Part shown: positions 8,401 to 15,251 of the stretch, piece after piece | Layout: each line of letters begins with the position of its first letter | Numbering within the stretch: position 1 is the first letter of the stretch | Origin: Actinomadura terrae | GTDB taxonomy: Bacteria > Actinomycetota > Actinomycetes > Streptosporangiales > Streptosporangiaceae | Assembly: GCF_022751215.1 (NCBI RefSeq) | Contig: NZ_JAICDG010000002.1 | Span: forward strand, 186,001-250,000 | Length of the DNA: 64,000 nt | Reading direction: 5' to 3' | The notes under the pieces: generated by a model | The model's database searches: none | What the model was told of the DNA's origin: nothing | Seen by the model: only the letters and a program-made list of their open reading frames with translations | Made by a program: the position numbers and the translations under genes

Positions 8401-9675
8401 CTACCAGGTCACGGGGAAGGAGTAGAGGCGCTGGAGCGTGCCGTCGTTGTTGTTGCTCTCCATTTCGCTGATCGGCACGGCGGGCCGCAGCGTCGGGAAC
8501 CGCTGCGTGAGCGTGTGGAAGGCGATCTCCAGCTCCAGGCGGGCGAGGTTGTCGCCCGGGCAGCGGTGGATGCCGTGGCTGAAGGAGAAGCTCGGCTTCG
8601 CCGGGCGGTGGATGTTGAACCGCGCGGGGTCCTCGACGTGCCCGGCGTCGAAGTTGACCCCGGCGCAGCTGATCAGGATGCCGTCCCCGCGCTTGATCGT
8701 GGTGTCGCCGAGCGTGATGTCCTCGGTCGCGACCCGGGCGAACGCCTCGACCAGCGAGACGTAGCGCAGGATCTCCTCGACGGCCGCCGGGATCAGCGAC
8801 GGGTCGGCGCACAGCGCCTCCCACTGCTCGCGGTGGTCCAGCAGGGCCAGCGTGCCCAGGGAGATGACGTTGGTGGTCGTGTCCGTCCCGGCGACGAGCA
8901 TCGACATCGCGATATGGACGAGTTCGTCCCGGCCGATGTTGCCCGTCGCGAGGTGCTTGGCGACGAGGTCGTCCAGCAGGCCGGTCGTGTCGTTGTCGCG
9001 GTTCTCCTGCTTGCGCTGGATGAGGCGGTCCAGGTACTCGCCGAGCTCCTGGGTGGCCTCCTCGGCCAGCTCCGGGACGAACAGCTTGTGCGCCGGGGTC
9101 TCGAACTCCGCGTGGTCGGAGTAGGGGACGCCGAGCAGCAGGCTCATCACCATGGACGGGACGGGCTGCGCGAACATCGGCACGAGGTCGGCGGGCGCGC
9201 CGTGCTGCTCGATCTCGTCGAGCTTGCCGTCCACGATCGCCTGGATCTCCGGGCGCAGCCGCGCCGTCCGGCGCAGCGTGAACGGCGACATGATCATCTG
9301 CCGCTGCTTGGTGTGCTCGGGCGGGTCGACGCCGAACAGGACGTCGGCGTACCCGGAGTCGACGACCTTCTCCATCTCCTTGTTGAGGAGGGGATAGCCC
9401 GGGCCACGGTTGCGGATCGACACGCGCCGGTAGTCCGAGAGCAGCGCGCGCGCCTCGGCGGCGCCGGTGACGAGCCAGGCCGTGCGGTCGTTGTAGAGGC
9501 GGACCCGGGTGAGCGGGCCGGCGGCCATGAGCGGCTCGTGACTGGTGGAGGGCCGGTACGGGCATTCCCGGGCGATCGGGTAGGTCGGCAGCTCGGCCAG
9601 GTTCGCCGGCCTGGCCGGTTCGGGCAGCTCGGCCGGGTTCGCCTGGCCGGCTGGTTCCGCGGGTGACAAGGCCAT
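8401..9675 (-). CDS. Cytochrome P450
   Basis: A 424-residue P450 and first gene of the minus-strand operon. The heme loop is FSFSHGIHRCPGDNLA with cysteine 372. The I-helix AGTDTTT has the normal acid-Thr pair, unlike the second P450 of the operon. An ExxR-type helix lies in AVEEILRYVSLVEAFARVA. The N terminus has a short duplicated Ala/Pro-rich stretch (PAELPEPARPANLAELP) before the conserved core. Both operon P450s end in FPVTW. A regio-specific hydroxylation or epoxidation of the metabolite is likely; the redox partners are elsewhere. Confidence 0.92.
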   Translation of the reverse strand: MALSPAEPAGQANPAELPEPARPANLAELPTYPIARECPYRPSTSHEPLMAAGPLTRVRLYNDRTAWLVTGAAEARALLSDYRRVSIRNRGPGYPLLNKEMEKVVDSGYADVLFGVDPPEHTKQRQMIMSPFTLRRTARLRPEIQAIVDGKLDEIEQHGAPADLVPMFAQPVPSMVMSLLLGVPYSDHAEFETPAHKLFVPELAEEATQELGEYLDRLIQRKQENRDNDTTGLLDDLVAKHLATGNIGRDELVHIAMSMLVAGTDTTTNVISLGTLALLDHREQWEALCADPSLIPAAVEEILRYVSLVEAFARVATEDITLGDTTIKRGDGILISCAGVNFDAGHVEDPARFNIHRPAKPSFSFSHGIHRCPGDNLARLELEIAFHTLTQRFPTLRPAVPISEMESNNNDGTLQRLYSFPVTW

Positions 9676-10303
9676 GGGTCACAACCCCTCGCGTCGTGGG
9701 AGACGGCTTCCCCCGCACATCCTTGGGCCGACCCGTCGGCGCCTCCATCCTCCAGAATGCGGGCCGCCGGGGCCGGGCGGCCTCCGGGGCCCGGCGGGCG
9801 GTCGCGGCACACCGGTCCTGGCCTGTCAAGGTCCAGGCAAGCGGACTCTCACCCCGTCGGTCAGGACGCATTGTTTGGCCAGGAATGGCGCTCTCCCGTA
9901 CTTGCGGAAGGGCCGTGACATGGATGTATCTTGTGGGAGAAAAGGGCCGGGCGAAACTCGCCGGTAACTACCGTGATCCATAACCGGAACATCACGGCGT
10001 GATGTTACGAGTGGTGAGGTGCTGGTTACCGGTTCCGGTCGAGCGTTAATGCCGACCTTGGCCCGAGGGGGGAGCGGGGGATTATTCATTCGCCGATCAA
10101 CGCGAAAGCCGCCCCTCCTGACATGGGAAAACCCCTGCACAAGTCCCATGGGCGGCCCGGTGGCGGCGGCTCGGACCGTGCCACCCGAAATCATTCCGAC
10201 ATAAAGACTCGGTCGCCGTGGCGCGAGTGCGGCGACGGACCCTGGGGGCGGAGACCTGATCCTTTCGAAGGTTGGAGCCTGATAGACCGGCAATGGAAGG
10301 CAA
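9676..10303. other. Non-coding regulatory gap between divergent P450 operon and AraC gene
   Basis: About 630 bases without a convincing gene. It must hold the promoter of the six-gene minus-strand operon and probably that of the AraC regulator. A perfect 19-base palindrome lies at 9988-10006, and a further seven-base inverted pair (CATGGGA...TCCCATG) surrounds 10120-10152. Short open frames here lack ribosome sites and family similarity. Confidence 0.5.
9988..10006. promoter_or_regulatory. Perfect 9-1-9 palindrome, candidate operator
   Basis: AACATCACG, one G, then CGTGATGTT: a perfect inverted repeat in the gap between the divergent P450 operon and the AraC gene. The likely reader is a dimeric regulator, possibly a pathway-specific one. 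The sequence is seen directly; the binding protein is unknown. Confidence 0.5.
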
Positions 10304-10882
10304 ATGGACGACGGGCTGGGTGAAGTGATGTATCCGGGCTGGGGCCGGGAGGCCGATGATCCTGTTGACGCCGCCACGGAGCGGGCGGTCGTCGACGCCA
10401 TCGAGGTCATGCGGGAGAAACTGGGGGAGCACATCACCATCGACGATCTGGCGCGCGCCGCGAGGTTCAGCAGGTTTCACTTCTCCCGCGCCTTCCACCG
10501 CATCACGGGCATGTCGCCCGGACGGTTCCTGTCCGCCATGCGGATCCAGGAGGCCAAGCGCCTGCTGCTGAGCTCGCCGCGTCCGGTCGCGGAGGTCGCG
10601 CGGCTCGTCGGGTATCCGGGCGCGGACGCCTTCGTCGCGGGGTTCAGCGAGGCCGTCGGGCTGCCGCCGGGCGAGTACCGGCGGCTGAAGGGGTTCCCCG
10701 GGGCCGTGCCCCGCGACTGCCACCGCTGGATGCCGGCCGAGTCGCCGGTGTGGAGGGCGCCCGGCGTGTCCGGCGCGTTTACTGCGTCTGCTCCGTCTGC
10801 TGCTTCCGCCGGGTCCGCCGCATCCTCGGCGTCCGCCGCTCCGACCACGACGGTCGCCGGGCACGTGCCCGCGTCCGGCTGA
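10304..10882 (+). CDS. AraC family transcriptional regulator
   Basis: A 192-residue protein with a complete AraC/XylS double helix-turn-helix at roughly residues 35-130: ITIDDLARAARFSRFHFSRAFHRITGMSP, then PVAEVARLVGYPGADAFVAGFSEAVGLPPGEYR. The N-terminal sensor domain is missing, so this is a short, DNA-binding-only type. The C-terminal 50 residues are a low-complexity Ala/Ser tail. C-1027 and related loci also carry AraC-type pathway regulators, so control of the adjacent P450 operon and apoprotein gene is a reasonable inference. ATG at 10304 follows GGAAGG closely; ATG at 10328 is an alternative. Confidence 0.85.
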   Translation: MDDGLGEVMYPGWGREADDPVDAATERAVVDAIEVMREKLGEHITIDDLARAARFSRFHFSRAFHRITGMSPGRFLSAMRIQEAKRLLLSSPRPVAEVARLVGYPGADAFVAGFSEAVGLPPGEYRRLKGFPGAVPRDCHRWMPAESPVWRAPGVSGAFTASAPSAASAGSAASSASAAPTTTVAGHVPASG

Positions 10883-10901
10883 GCATTTTCGGTCCTGGGG
10901 T

Positions 10902-10933
10902 GAGGCCGGGCCGTACGGGAGCGGCCCGGCCTC
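10902..10933. terminator. Bidirectional hairpin terminator
   Basis: A perfect 12-base inverted repeat (GAGGCCGGGCCG and its complement) with an eight-base loop lies between the converging AraC and apoprotein genes. There is no T-run, which is common for actinomycete terminators. Confidence 0.65.
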
Positions 10934-10964
10934 GGGCTGGGGAGCTGGTACTACCAGATCCGGG

Positions 10965-11423
10965 TTACTGGAAGGAGATCAGCGCGCCGTTGCCGGTGCC
11001 GCCGGGGCCACCGTCGTCGGAGACGCCGATGAAGCACAGCGCGGCGGTGGCGCAGTCCACCGTGCCGTAGGGGGTGTCGCCGACCTTCGCCTCGAACGTC
11101 TTGTGCACGGTCAACGTGGTGCTCGCCGAGCCGTCGGCCTGGGACTGGATGGTCCCGAGGTCGAGACAGGCGGGCTGGTTGTCCGGGGTGAGCGTGCACT
11201 CGCCGAGGTGCTGGGCGGAGTTCGGGGTCAGGCCCGTCGCCGACAGCGTGACGGACTGGCCGTCCTGGAGACCTGTGTTGGGCGTGACGGTGACGGTCGC
11301 CGCCGCGGCGGCCTGGGCCGGTCCCGACAGGGTCGTGACGGCCAGGCCGAGCGCCAGCGCCCCGCCGACGCCGAGCTTGGTGAGGAGCCTGTTCCCGCTG
11401 GTGACTCTGGTCTTGTCGAACAA
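10965..11423 (-). CDS. Secreted neocarzinostatin-family enediyne apoprotein
   Basis: A 152-residue preprotein. Residues 1-38 form a signal peptide (Arg/Lys n-region, GVGGALALGLAVTTL core, PAQA cleavage), leaving a mature protein of about 114 residues. The mature part aligns by eye with neocarzinostatin and the C-1027 apoprotein: VTVTPNTGLQDGQSV, GSASTTLTVHKTFEA, YGTVDCATAALC and a final ALISFQ. The four cysteines (76, 86, 124, 130) match the family's two disulfides; the second pair is one residue wider than in the classic members. These immunoglobulin-like seven-strand proteins bind and protect a nine-membered enediyne and carry it out of the cell. The start is TTG at 11423, nine bases after GGGAGG. 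Confidence 0.9.
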   Translation of the reverse strand: MFDKTRVTSGNRLLTKLGVGGALALGLAVTTLSGPAQAAAAATVTVTPNTGLQDGQSVTLSATGLTPNSAQHLGECTLTPDNQPACLDLGTIQSQADGSASTTLTVHKTFEAKVGDTPYGTVDCATAALCFIGVSDDGGPGGTGNGALISFQ

Positions 11424-11885
11424 GATCCCGGTCCTCCCTGGTGTGGTGCGCCGCGCGCCGTACGCGGCGTGTCGTTAATTGAGACGGGGGCCATCCGGGA
11501 AAGTCACCGCACCTATCGGGAAGATCATCTACTTGGGCGCTCCGCGGCCCCGCAGCGGCGCCCTCCCCGTTTCCTGAAGATCCGCAGGTCAGGGCCGATA
11601 TCGCGGCGCCGATTGCGATGATCGACGACGACTTTAAACGTGTCATTGATCACTTCGCGGGGTTCCGGTCGGAGGCGCCGAGGGGCGCCGAAAGGGGTTT
11701 GGGCGTGGCCGTGACGCCACCCACCCGCGGCGGACCAGGCCCGGCGCGTCGGCGGCACCCCCGGCGACCCCCTCGGCGGGCGCCGCAGAATAGGCGTTCC
11801 GCGTGCCTTCCGCTTCTCCAAACGTGCCCTTTCGGATTCACGATCCAAGCGCACTCCTGGAGAAGAGAGAATGCGCGTCCCGTCC
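11424..11885. other. Divergent promoter region of apoprotein and FAD-enzyme genes
   Basis: About 460 bases upstream of both the apoprotein gene (minus) and the halogenase-like gene (plus). No supported coding sequence lies here. The tract around 11465-11660 is less GC-rich than its surroundings, consistent with promoters, but I cannot assign a confident -35/-10 pair. Confidence 0.4.
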
Positions 11886-11930
11886 AATACTGAGGTCGGT
11901 AGGGCGCATGTTCCGCCCTGCCTCGGTATT
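11886..11930 (+). promoter_or_regulatory. Two-tier hairpin just upstream of the ribosome site of the FAD enzyme
   Basis: The outer arms AATACTGAGG (11886-11895) and CCTCGGTATT (11921-11930) pair with one mismatch. The inner arms AGGGCG (11901-11906) and CGCCCT (11914-11919) pair perfectly around a seven-base loop. The structure ends four bases before the AGGAGG ribosome site at 11934-11939. It may be a leader RNA element that tunes translation or stability, or a DNA operator. Confidence 0.45.
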
Positions 11931-11945
11931 TACAGGAGGACGCAC

Positions 11946-13256
11946 ATGGCCGACCGCCCAAATCATCCGGAGAGCGTGGACGTCATCGTCATCGGCGCGG
12001 GTCCGGGTGGGTGCTCGACGGCGATCAGCCTCGCCCAGGCGGGCCGTTCTGTGCTGGTTCTGGAGGCCCGTTCGCTGCCGCGTTTCCACATCGGGGAGTC
12101 GCTGCTGCCGCCGACGATGGCCCTTTTCGAACGGCTCGGCCTGTTGGAACGCGTCAAGTCGCAGGGATTCGTCCCCAAGCACGGCGCCGAGTTCAGTGGG
12201 CCGTCCCCGCACCGGTTCGGTCGGGTGCCGTTCGCCCAGCAGGGCCCCGGCCGCTACCCCTCGGCGTTCCAGGTCGAGCGCGAGCGCTTCGACAAGATGC
12301 TCGCCGACTTCGCCCAGGAGTGCGGCGCGCAGCTCATCGAGGAGGCGGCCGTCCACGACCTGATCCAGGAGGACGGGCGGATCGTCGGCGTGCGCTACGA
12401 GCACGCCGGTGTCTCCCACACCGTCCGGGCCGAGTGGGTGGTGGACGCGGGCGGCCGCGGCAGCAAGATCGCTAAGTCGTTCGGGCTGCGCCACTACGTG
12501 GACCGGTTGCGCATGGTCGCGGTGTTCCGGCACTTCGCCGGCCTGGACGAGGCGAAGAACCCGGGCCACGAGGGCGACATCCAGATCGGCCGCCACAAGG
12601 ACGGCTGGATCTGGGCCATCCCCATCCGCAAGGACGTCATCAGCGTCGGCTCGGTGATGCGGCGCGAGGTGCTCCAGGAGAGCGACCCCGCCGCGCTGCT
12701 CGCGGACCACGTCAAGCGGGTGCCGCGGATCACCACGCGGATCGAGGGCACCGAGCCCGGCGACGTGCACGTTGAGACCGACTACTGCTACTACTCCAAC
12801 ACCGTCGCGGGGTCCGGCTGGTTCATGGTCGGCGACGCCGCCTGCTTCTTCGACCCGATCTTCTCCGGCGGCGTCCTGTTGGCGACCGCGACCGGGGTGC
12901 GCGCGGCGGAGACCATCCACACGCTGCTGAAGGAGCCGGGCCGCACGGTCGAGCTCCAGACCGACTACAGCAATTTCCTCAAGACCGGATACGACACCTA
13001 CTCCCGCATCATCCACGCCTACTACGAGCACGGCTACAACGTCCGCCCGTACCTGGAGGCGATCGGCCTCGACCGTGAAGAGCTGCGCTGGTACGACAAC
13101 CCGTGGGTGGTCCGCCTGCTCAGCGGTGACCTCTGGAGCAAGAGCGAGCTCAACCAGGAGCTCCGCACGGTGTCCCGGTGGGACACCTTCGCCCCCTTCG
13201 AACGCGTCCTCGAATGCCCCTTCTATGCCGAGCTCAACGCGGCCGAGGGCGTCTGA
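11946..13256 (+). CDS. FAD-dependent halogenase-family oxidoreductase
   Basis: A 436-residue flavoprotein. The FAD motif is VIGAGPGGCSTAISLAQAG at the N terminus. The halogenase signature WxWxIP is present as WIWAIP at residue 221, and the conserved GDAACFFDPIFSGGVLLAT follows near residue 300. ATG at 11946 is six bases after AGGAGG. Family members chlorinate activated aromatic rings with FADH2 from a separate reductase, although some relatives with this motif are hydroxylases. A second such enzyme (54111-55571) lies with the beta-tyrosine genes. This one is followed 38 bases later by an SgcJ-family gene, so it may act on the polyketide side; the substrate is unknown. Confidence 0.85.
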   Translation: MADRPNHPESVDVIVIGAGPGGCSTAISLAQAGRSVLVLEARSLPRFHIGESLLPPTMALFERLGLLERVKSQGFVPKHGAEFSGPSPHRFGRVPFAQQGPGRYPSAFQVERERFDKMLADFAQECGAQLIEEAAVHDLIQEDGRIVGVRYEHAGVSHTVRAEWVVDAGGRGSKIAKSFGLRHYVDRLRMVAVFRHFAGLDEAKNPGHEGDIQIGRHKDGWIWAIPIRKDVISVGSVMRREVLQESDPAALLADHVKRVPRITTRIEGTEPGDVHVETDYCYYSNTVAGSGWFMVGDAACFFDPIFSGGVLLATATGVRAAETIHTLLKEPGRTVELQTDYSNFLKTGYDTYSRIIHAYYEHGYNVRPYLEAIGLDREELRWYDNPWVVRLLSGDLWSKSELNQELRTVSRWDTFAPFERVLECPFYAELNAAEGV

Positions 13257-13294
13257 CCGCCCGGCCGGGCCCCATTAGATGAGAAAGGGAAACC

Positions 13295-13687
13295 ATGTCC
13301 ATTGACCTGATGGAAGTCCAGCAGGTGCCCAACCGCATCGTCGCCGCGTGGGCGAAGAACGACGCCGGCGCGTTCGCCAAGGTCTTCGCCGAGGACGGGA
13401 CGCTCGTCCTGCCCGGCGGGGTCTTCCTCAAGGGCCGCGAGGAGATCCGCGCCCACATGGCGGGGCTCTACGAGGGCGAGCTCAAGGGCACGACCGTCAC
13501 CGGCTCGCCGCAGCTGATCAAGCCGCTCTCCGACAGCATCGTCCTGCTCATCAACAAGGGCGGCGTGCTGCACCCGGGGGACACCGAGCCCTCGGAGAAG
13601 GAGGCCATCCGCGCGACCTGGCTGCTGGTCAAGCAGAACGGCGAATGGCTCATCAGCGCCTACCAGAACACCCCGCTCGCGAGCTGA
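13295..13687 (+). CDS. SgcJ/EcaC-family protein (NTF2-like fold)
   Basis: A 130-residue protein of the small NTF2-like SgcJ/EcaC group. PNRIVAAWAKNDAGAFAKVFAEDGTLVLPGG is the diagnostic N-terminal part, ending in AIRATWLLVKQNGEWLISAYQNTP. SgcJ is conserved in nine-membered enediyne loci near the polyketide genes, and its exact step is not settled. Its presence beside an apoprotein gene supports an enediyne context, although the family also occurs outside such loci. It forms a two-gene unit with the halogenase-like gene and ends in a strong terminator. Confidence 0.8.
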   Translation: MSIDLMEVQQVPNRIVAAWAKNDAGAFAKVFAEDGTLVLPGGVFLKGREEIRAHMAGLYEGELKGTTVTGSPQLIKPLSDSIVLLINKGGVLHPGDTEPSEKEAIRATWLLVKQNGEWLISAYQNTPLAS

Positions 13688-13706
13688 CCAGGGGAGCGCC
13701 CCGAAA

Positions 13707-13747
13707 CCGGGGACCGGCCGCCACGGCGGCCGGTCCCCGGCTTTTTT
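13707..13747 (+). terminator. Strong intrinsic terminator
   Basis: A 16-base perfect inverted repeat (13707-13722 and 13725-13740) is followed by a run of six T at 13742-13747. It closes the halogenase-like/SgcJ transcription unit. Confidence 0.9.
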
Positions 13748-13786
13748 CTTTCTCGCGGTGGGCGTGATCGGTGGGCGGCGGAGCGT

Positions 13787-13869
13787 AAGACGAGACGTTG
13801 CGTCTTGACGTCGCCGAAGCACGGGTTTACTGTTCCCGTACGTGACGGTACGTCTCGTCTCGTCTCGTC
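13787..13869 (+). promoter_or_regulatory. Promoter and TetR-type operators of the ABC export operon
   Basis: A consensus-like promoter is visible: TTGACG (13805-13810), 17 bases, TACTGT (13828-13833). An inverted repeat AGACG-N8-CGTCT (13788-13805) overlaps the -35 box. The same arrangement, AGACG-N8-CGTCTTGAC, occurs at 18662-18683 beside the TetR gene. Downstream, 13851-13869 holds four tandem CGTCT units, the same half-site repeated. Together they suggest repression of the export operon by that TetR protein. Confidence 0.65.
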
Positions 13870-14025
13870 ACCGATACACCCCCTAGCACCACCATCGATC
13901 GGGTCCTAGACCTCCTGGCCTGGGTGTGTTCAGAGCGCAGGCTGTTACTGGTCGCGGTCGGCCCTGGTGGCCCGCCGAGCCGGAACAGCGAACCCGATCA
14001 CCCTCACCCGATTGGTAGCAGAAAG

Positions 14026-14412
14026 ATGAAGGACGATTTCTTCGGCCCGCCTTCGACGGTCGGCGCACCGCCGCGCCAGGACTCCGCACCGCCCCGCGCC
14101 ACCTCGTACGATCCGCCGCGCGCCACTTCGTATGACGCGCCTCGCCCGCCTCACGAGGCTCCTGCGCGTGGCACGGCTCGTCCGCGCGCCTCGTTCGACC
14201 CGAAGCTCGCGCTCCGCATCGCCACCGGCCTGTGGATCGCGGTGACCGCGATCCAGTTCGTCGTCTGGCTGGCCATCGCCATCATCGGCGGCGACCTGCT
14301 CGACCCCTGGTGGCTCTACACGACGGTGCCGACCGGCGCCCTGCTCGGCGGCGCCTGGATGATGTTCGGCCGCCGGGACGGATCGGCGACGAGCGGCCGG
14401 GAGGCGCGGTGA
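14026..14412 (+). CDS. Small two-TM membrane protein of ABC export operon
   Basis: A 128-residue protein. Residues 1-60 are Pro/Arg/Ala-rich and include a short direct repeat (PRATSYD twice). Two hydrophobic segments follow (LWIAVTAIQFVVWLAIAI and WWLYTTVPTGALLGGAWMMF). ATG at 14026 has only a weak GAAAG in front. Its stop overlaps the GTG of the ATPase gene by four bases (GTGA), so the three genes are translationally coupled. A role as a small accessory membrane subunit is inferred from that; no named family is recognised. Confidence 0.7.
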   Translation: MKDDFFGPPSTVGAPPRQDSAPPRATSYDPPRATSYDAPRPPHEAPARGTARPRASFDPKLALRIATGLWIAVTAIQFVVWLAIAIIGGDLLDPWWLYTTVPTGALLGGAWMMFGRRDGSATSGREAR

Positions 14413-15251
14413 ACGCCCCGATCGAACCGGCGGTCCAGCTGAGGGACCTGCGCAAGCACTACGGCGGCGGCAGCGACGTCACCGCGCTCGCGGGCGTCAG
14501 CGTCGACTTCCCGGCGGGCAGCTTCACCGCGGTCATGGGCCCCTCGGGCTCGGGCAAGAGCACGCTCCTGCACTGCGCCGCCGGGCTGGACGAGCCCACC
14601 TCCGGGACGGTCGCGCTCGTCGGCGTCCCCCTCGCGGGCCGGAACGAGACCGAGCTGACCCGGCTGCGGCGCGACCACGTCGCGTTCGTCTTCCAGTCCT
14701 ACAACCTGATGCCCGCGCTGACCGTCTGGCAGAACGTCACGCTGCCCGCGCTGCTGGCCGGGCGCCGTCCCGACAAGGAGTGGACGCGCCAGGTGATCGA
14801 GCGGGTCGGCCTCGGCGAGCGGATGGGGCACCGGCCCGGCGAGCTGTCGGGCGGCCAGCAGCAGCGGGTGGCGATCGCCCGTGCGCTGGCGAGCCGGTCC
14901 GCCGTGGTCTTCGCGGACGAGCCGACCGGCGCGCTCGACACCACGACCGCGCGCGAGGTGCTGCACCTGCTCACGCAGATCGCCCGGATGGGCCAGACGG
15001 TGGTGATGGTCACCCACGACCCCGTCGCCGCGTCCTACGCCGACAGCGCCTTGTTCCTGGTGGACGGGCAGATCGTCCGGCACCTGGCGAACCCGACCGC
15101 CAAGGCCGTCGCCGACGAGCTGGCCGGGCTCGCGCCCCGCCCGCAGGCCGCCCCGCACGAGGCCGCCGCTTACGACAGCGCCGGGTACCGCGCGCATGTC
15201 GGAAGGCACGCGATGACGGCCGGAGTCCAGGAAGGGACGGCACGGCGATGA
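14409..15251 (+). CDS. ABC transporter ATP-binding protein, MacB/LolD type
   Basis: A 280-residue ATPase with Walker [11 protein letters not shown]-loop VFQSYNLMP, signature [15 protein letters not shown], Walker [13 protein letters not shown] and switch histidine VTHD. The GTG start at 14409 lies four bases after GGGAGG, and its end overlaps the permease start (ATGA). This subfamily pairs with FtsX-type permeases to extrude antibiotics, peptides or lipids by a mechanotransmission cycle. Position next to the enediyne-type genes and a TetR-linked operator suggests self-protection or product export; that role is inferred. Confidence 0.93.
   Translation: MNAPIEPAVQLRDLRKHYGGGSDVTALAGVSVDFPAGSFTAVMGPSGSGKSTLLHCAAGLDEPTSGTVALVGVPLAGRNETELTRLRRDHVAFVFQSYNLMPALTVWQNVTLPALLAGRRPDKEWTRQVIERVGLGERMGHRPGELSGGQQQRVAIARALASRSAVVFADEPTGALDTTTAREVLHLLTQIARMGQTVVMVTHDPVAASYADSALFLVDGQIVRHLANPTAKAVADELAGLAPRPQAAPHEAAAYDSAGYRAHVGRHAMTAGVQEGTARR

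Noticed and set aside
13851..13869. CRISPR-like or microsatellite array
   Set aside because: Only four five-base units occur; they match the half-site of the adjacent operator and have no spacers.
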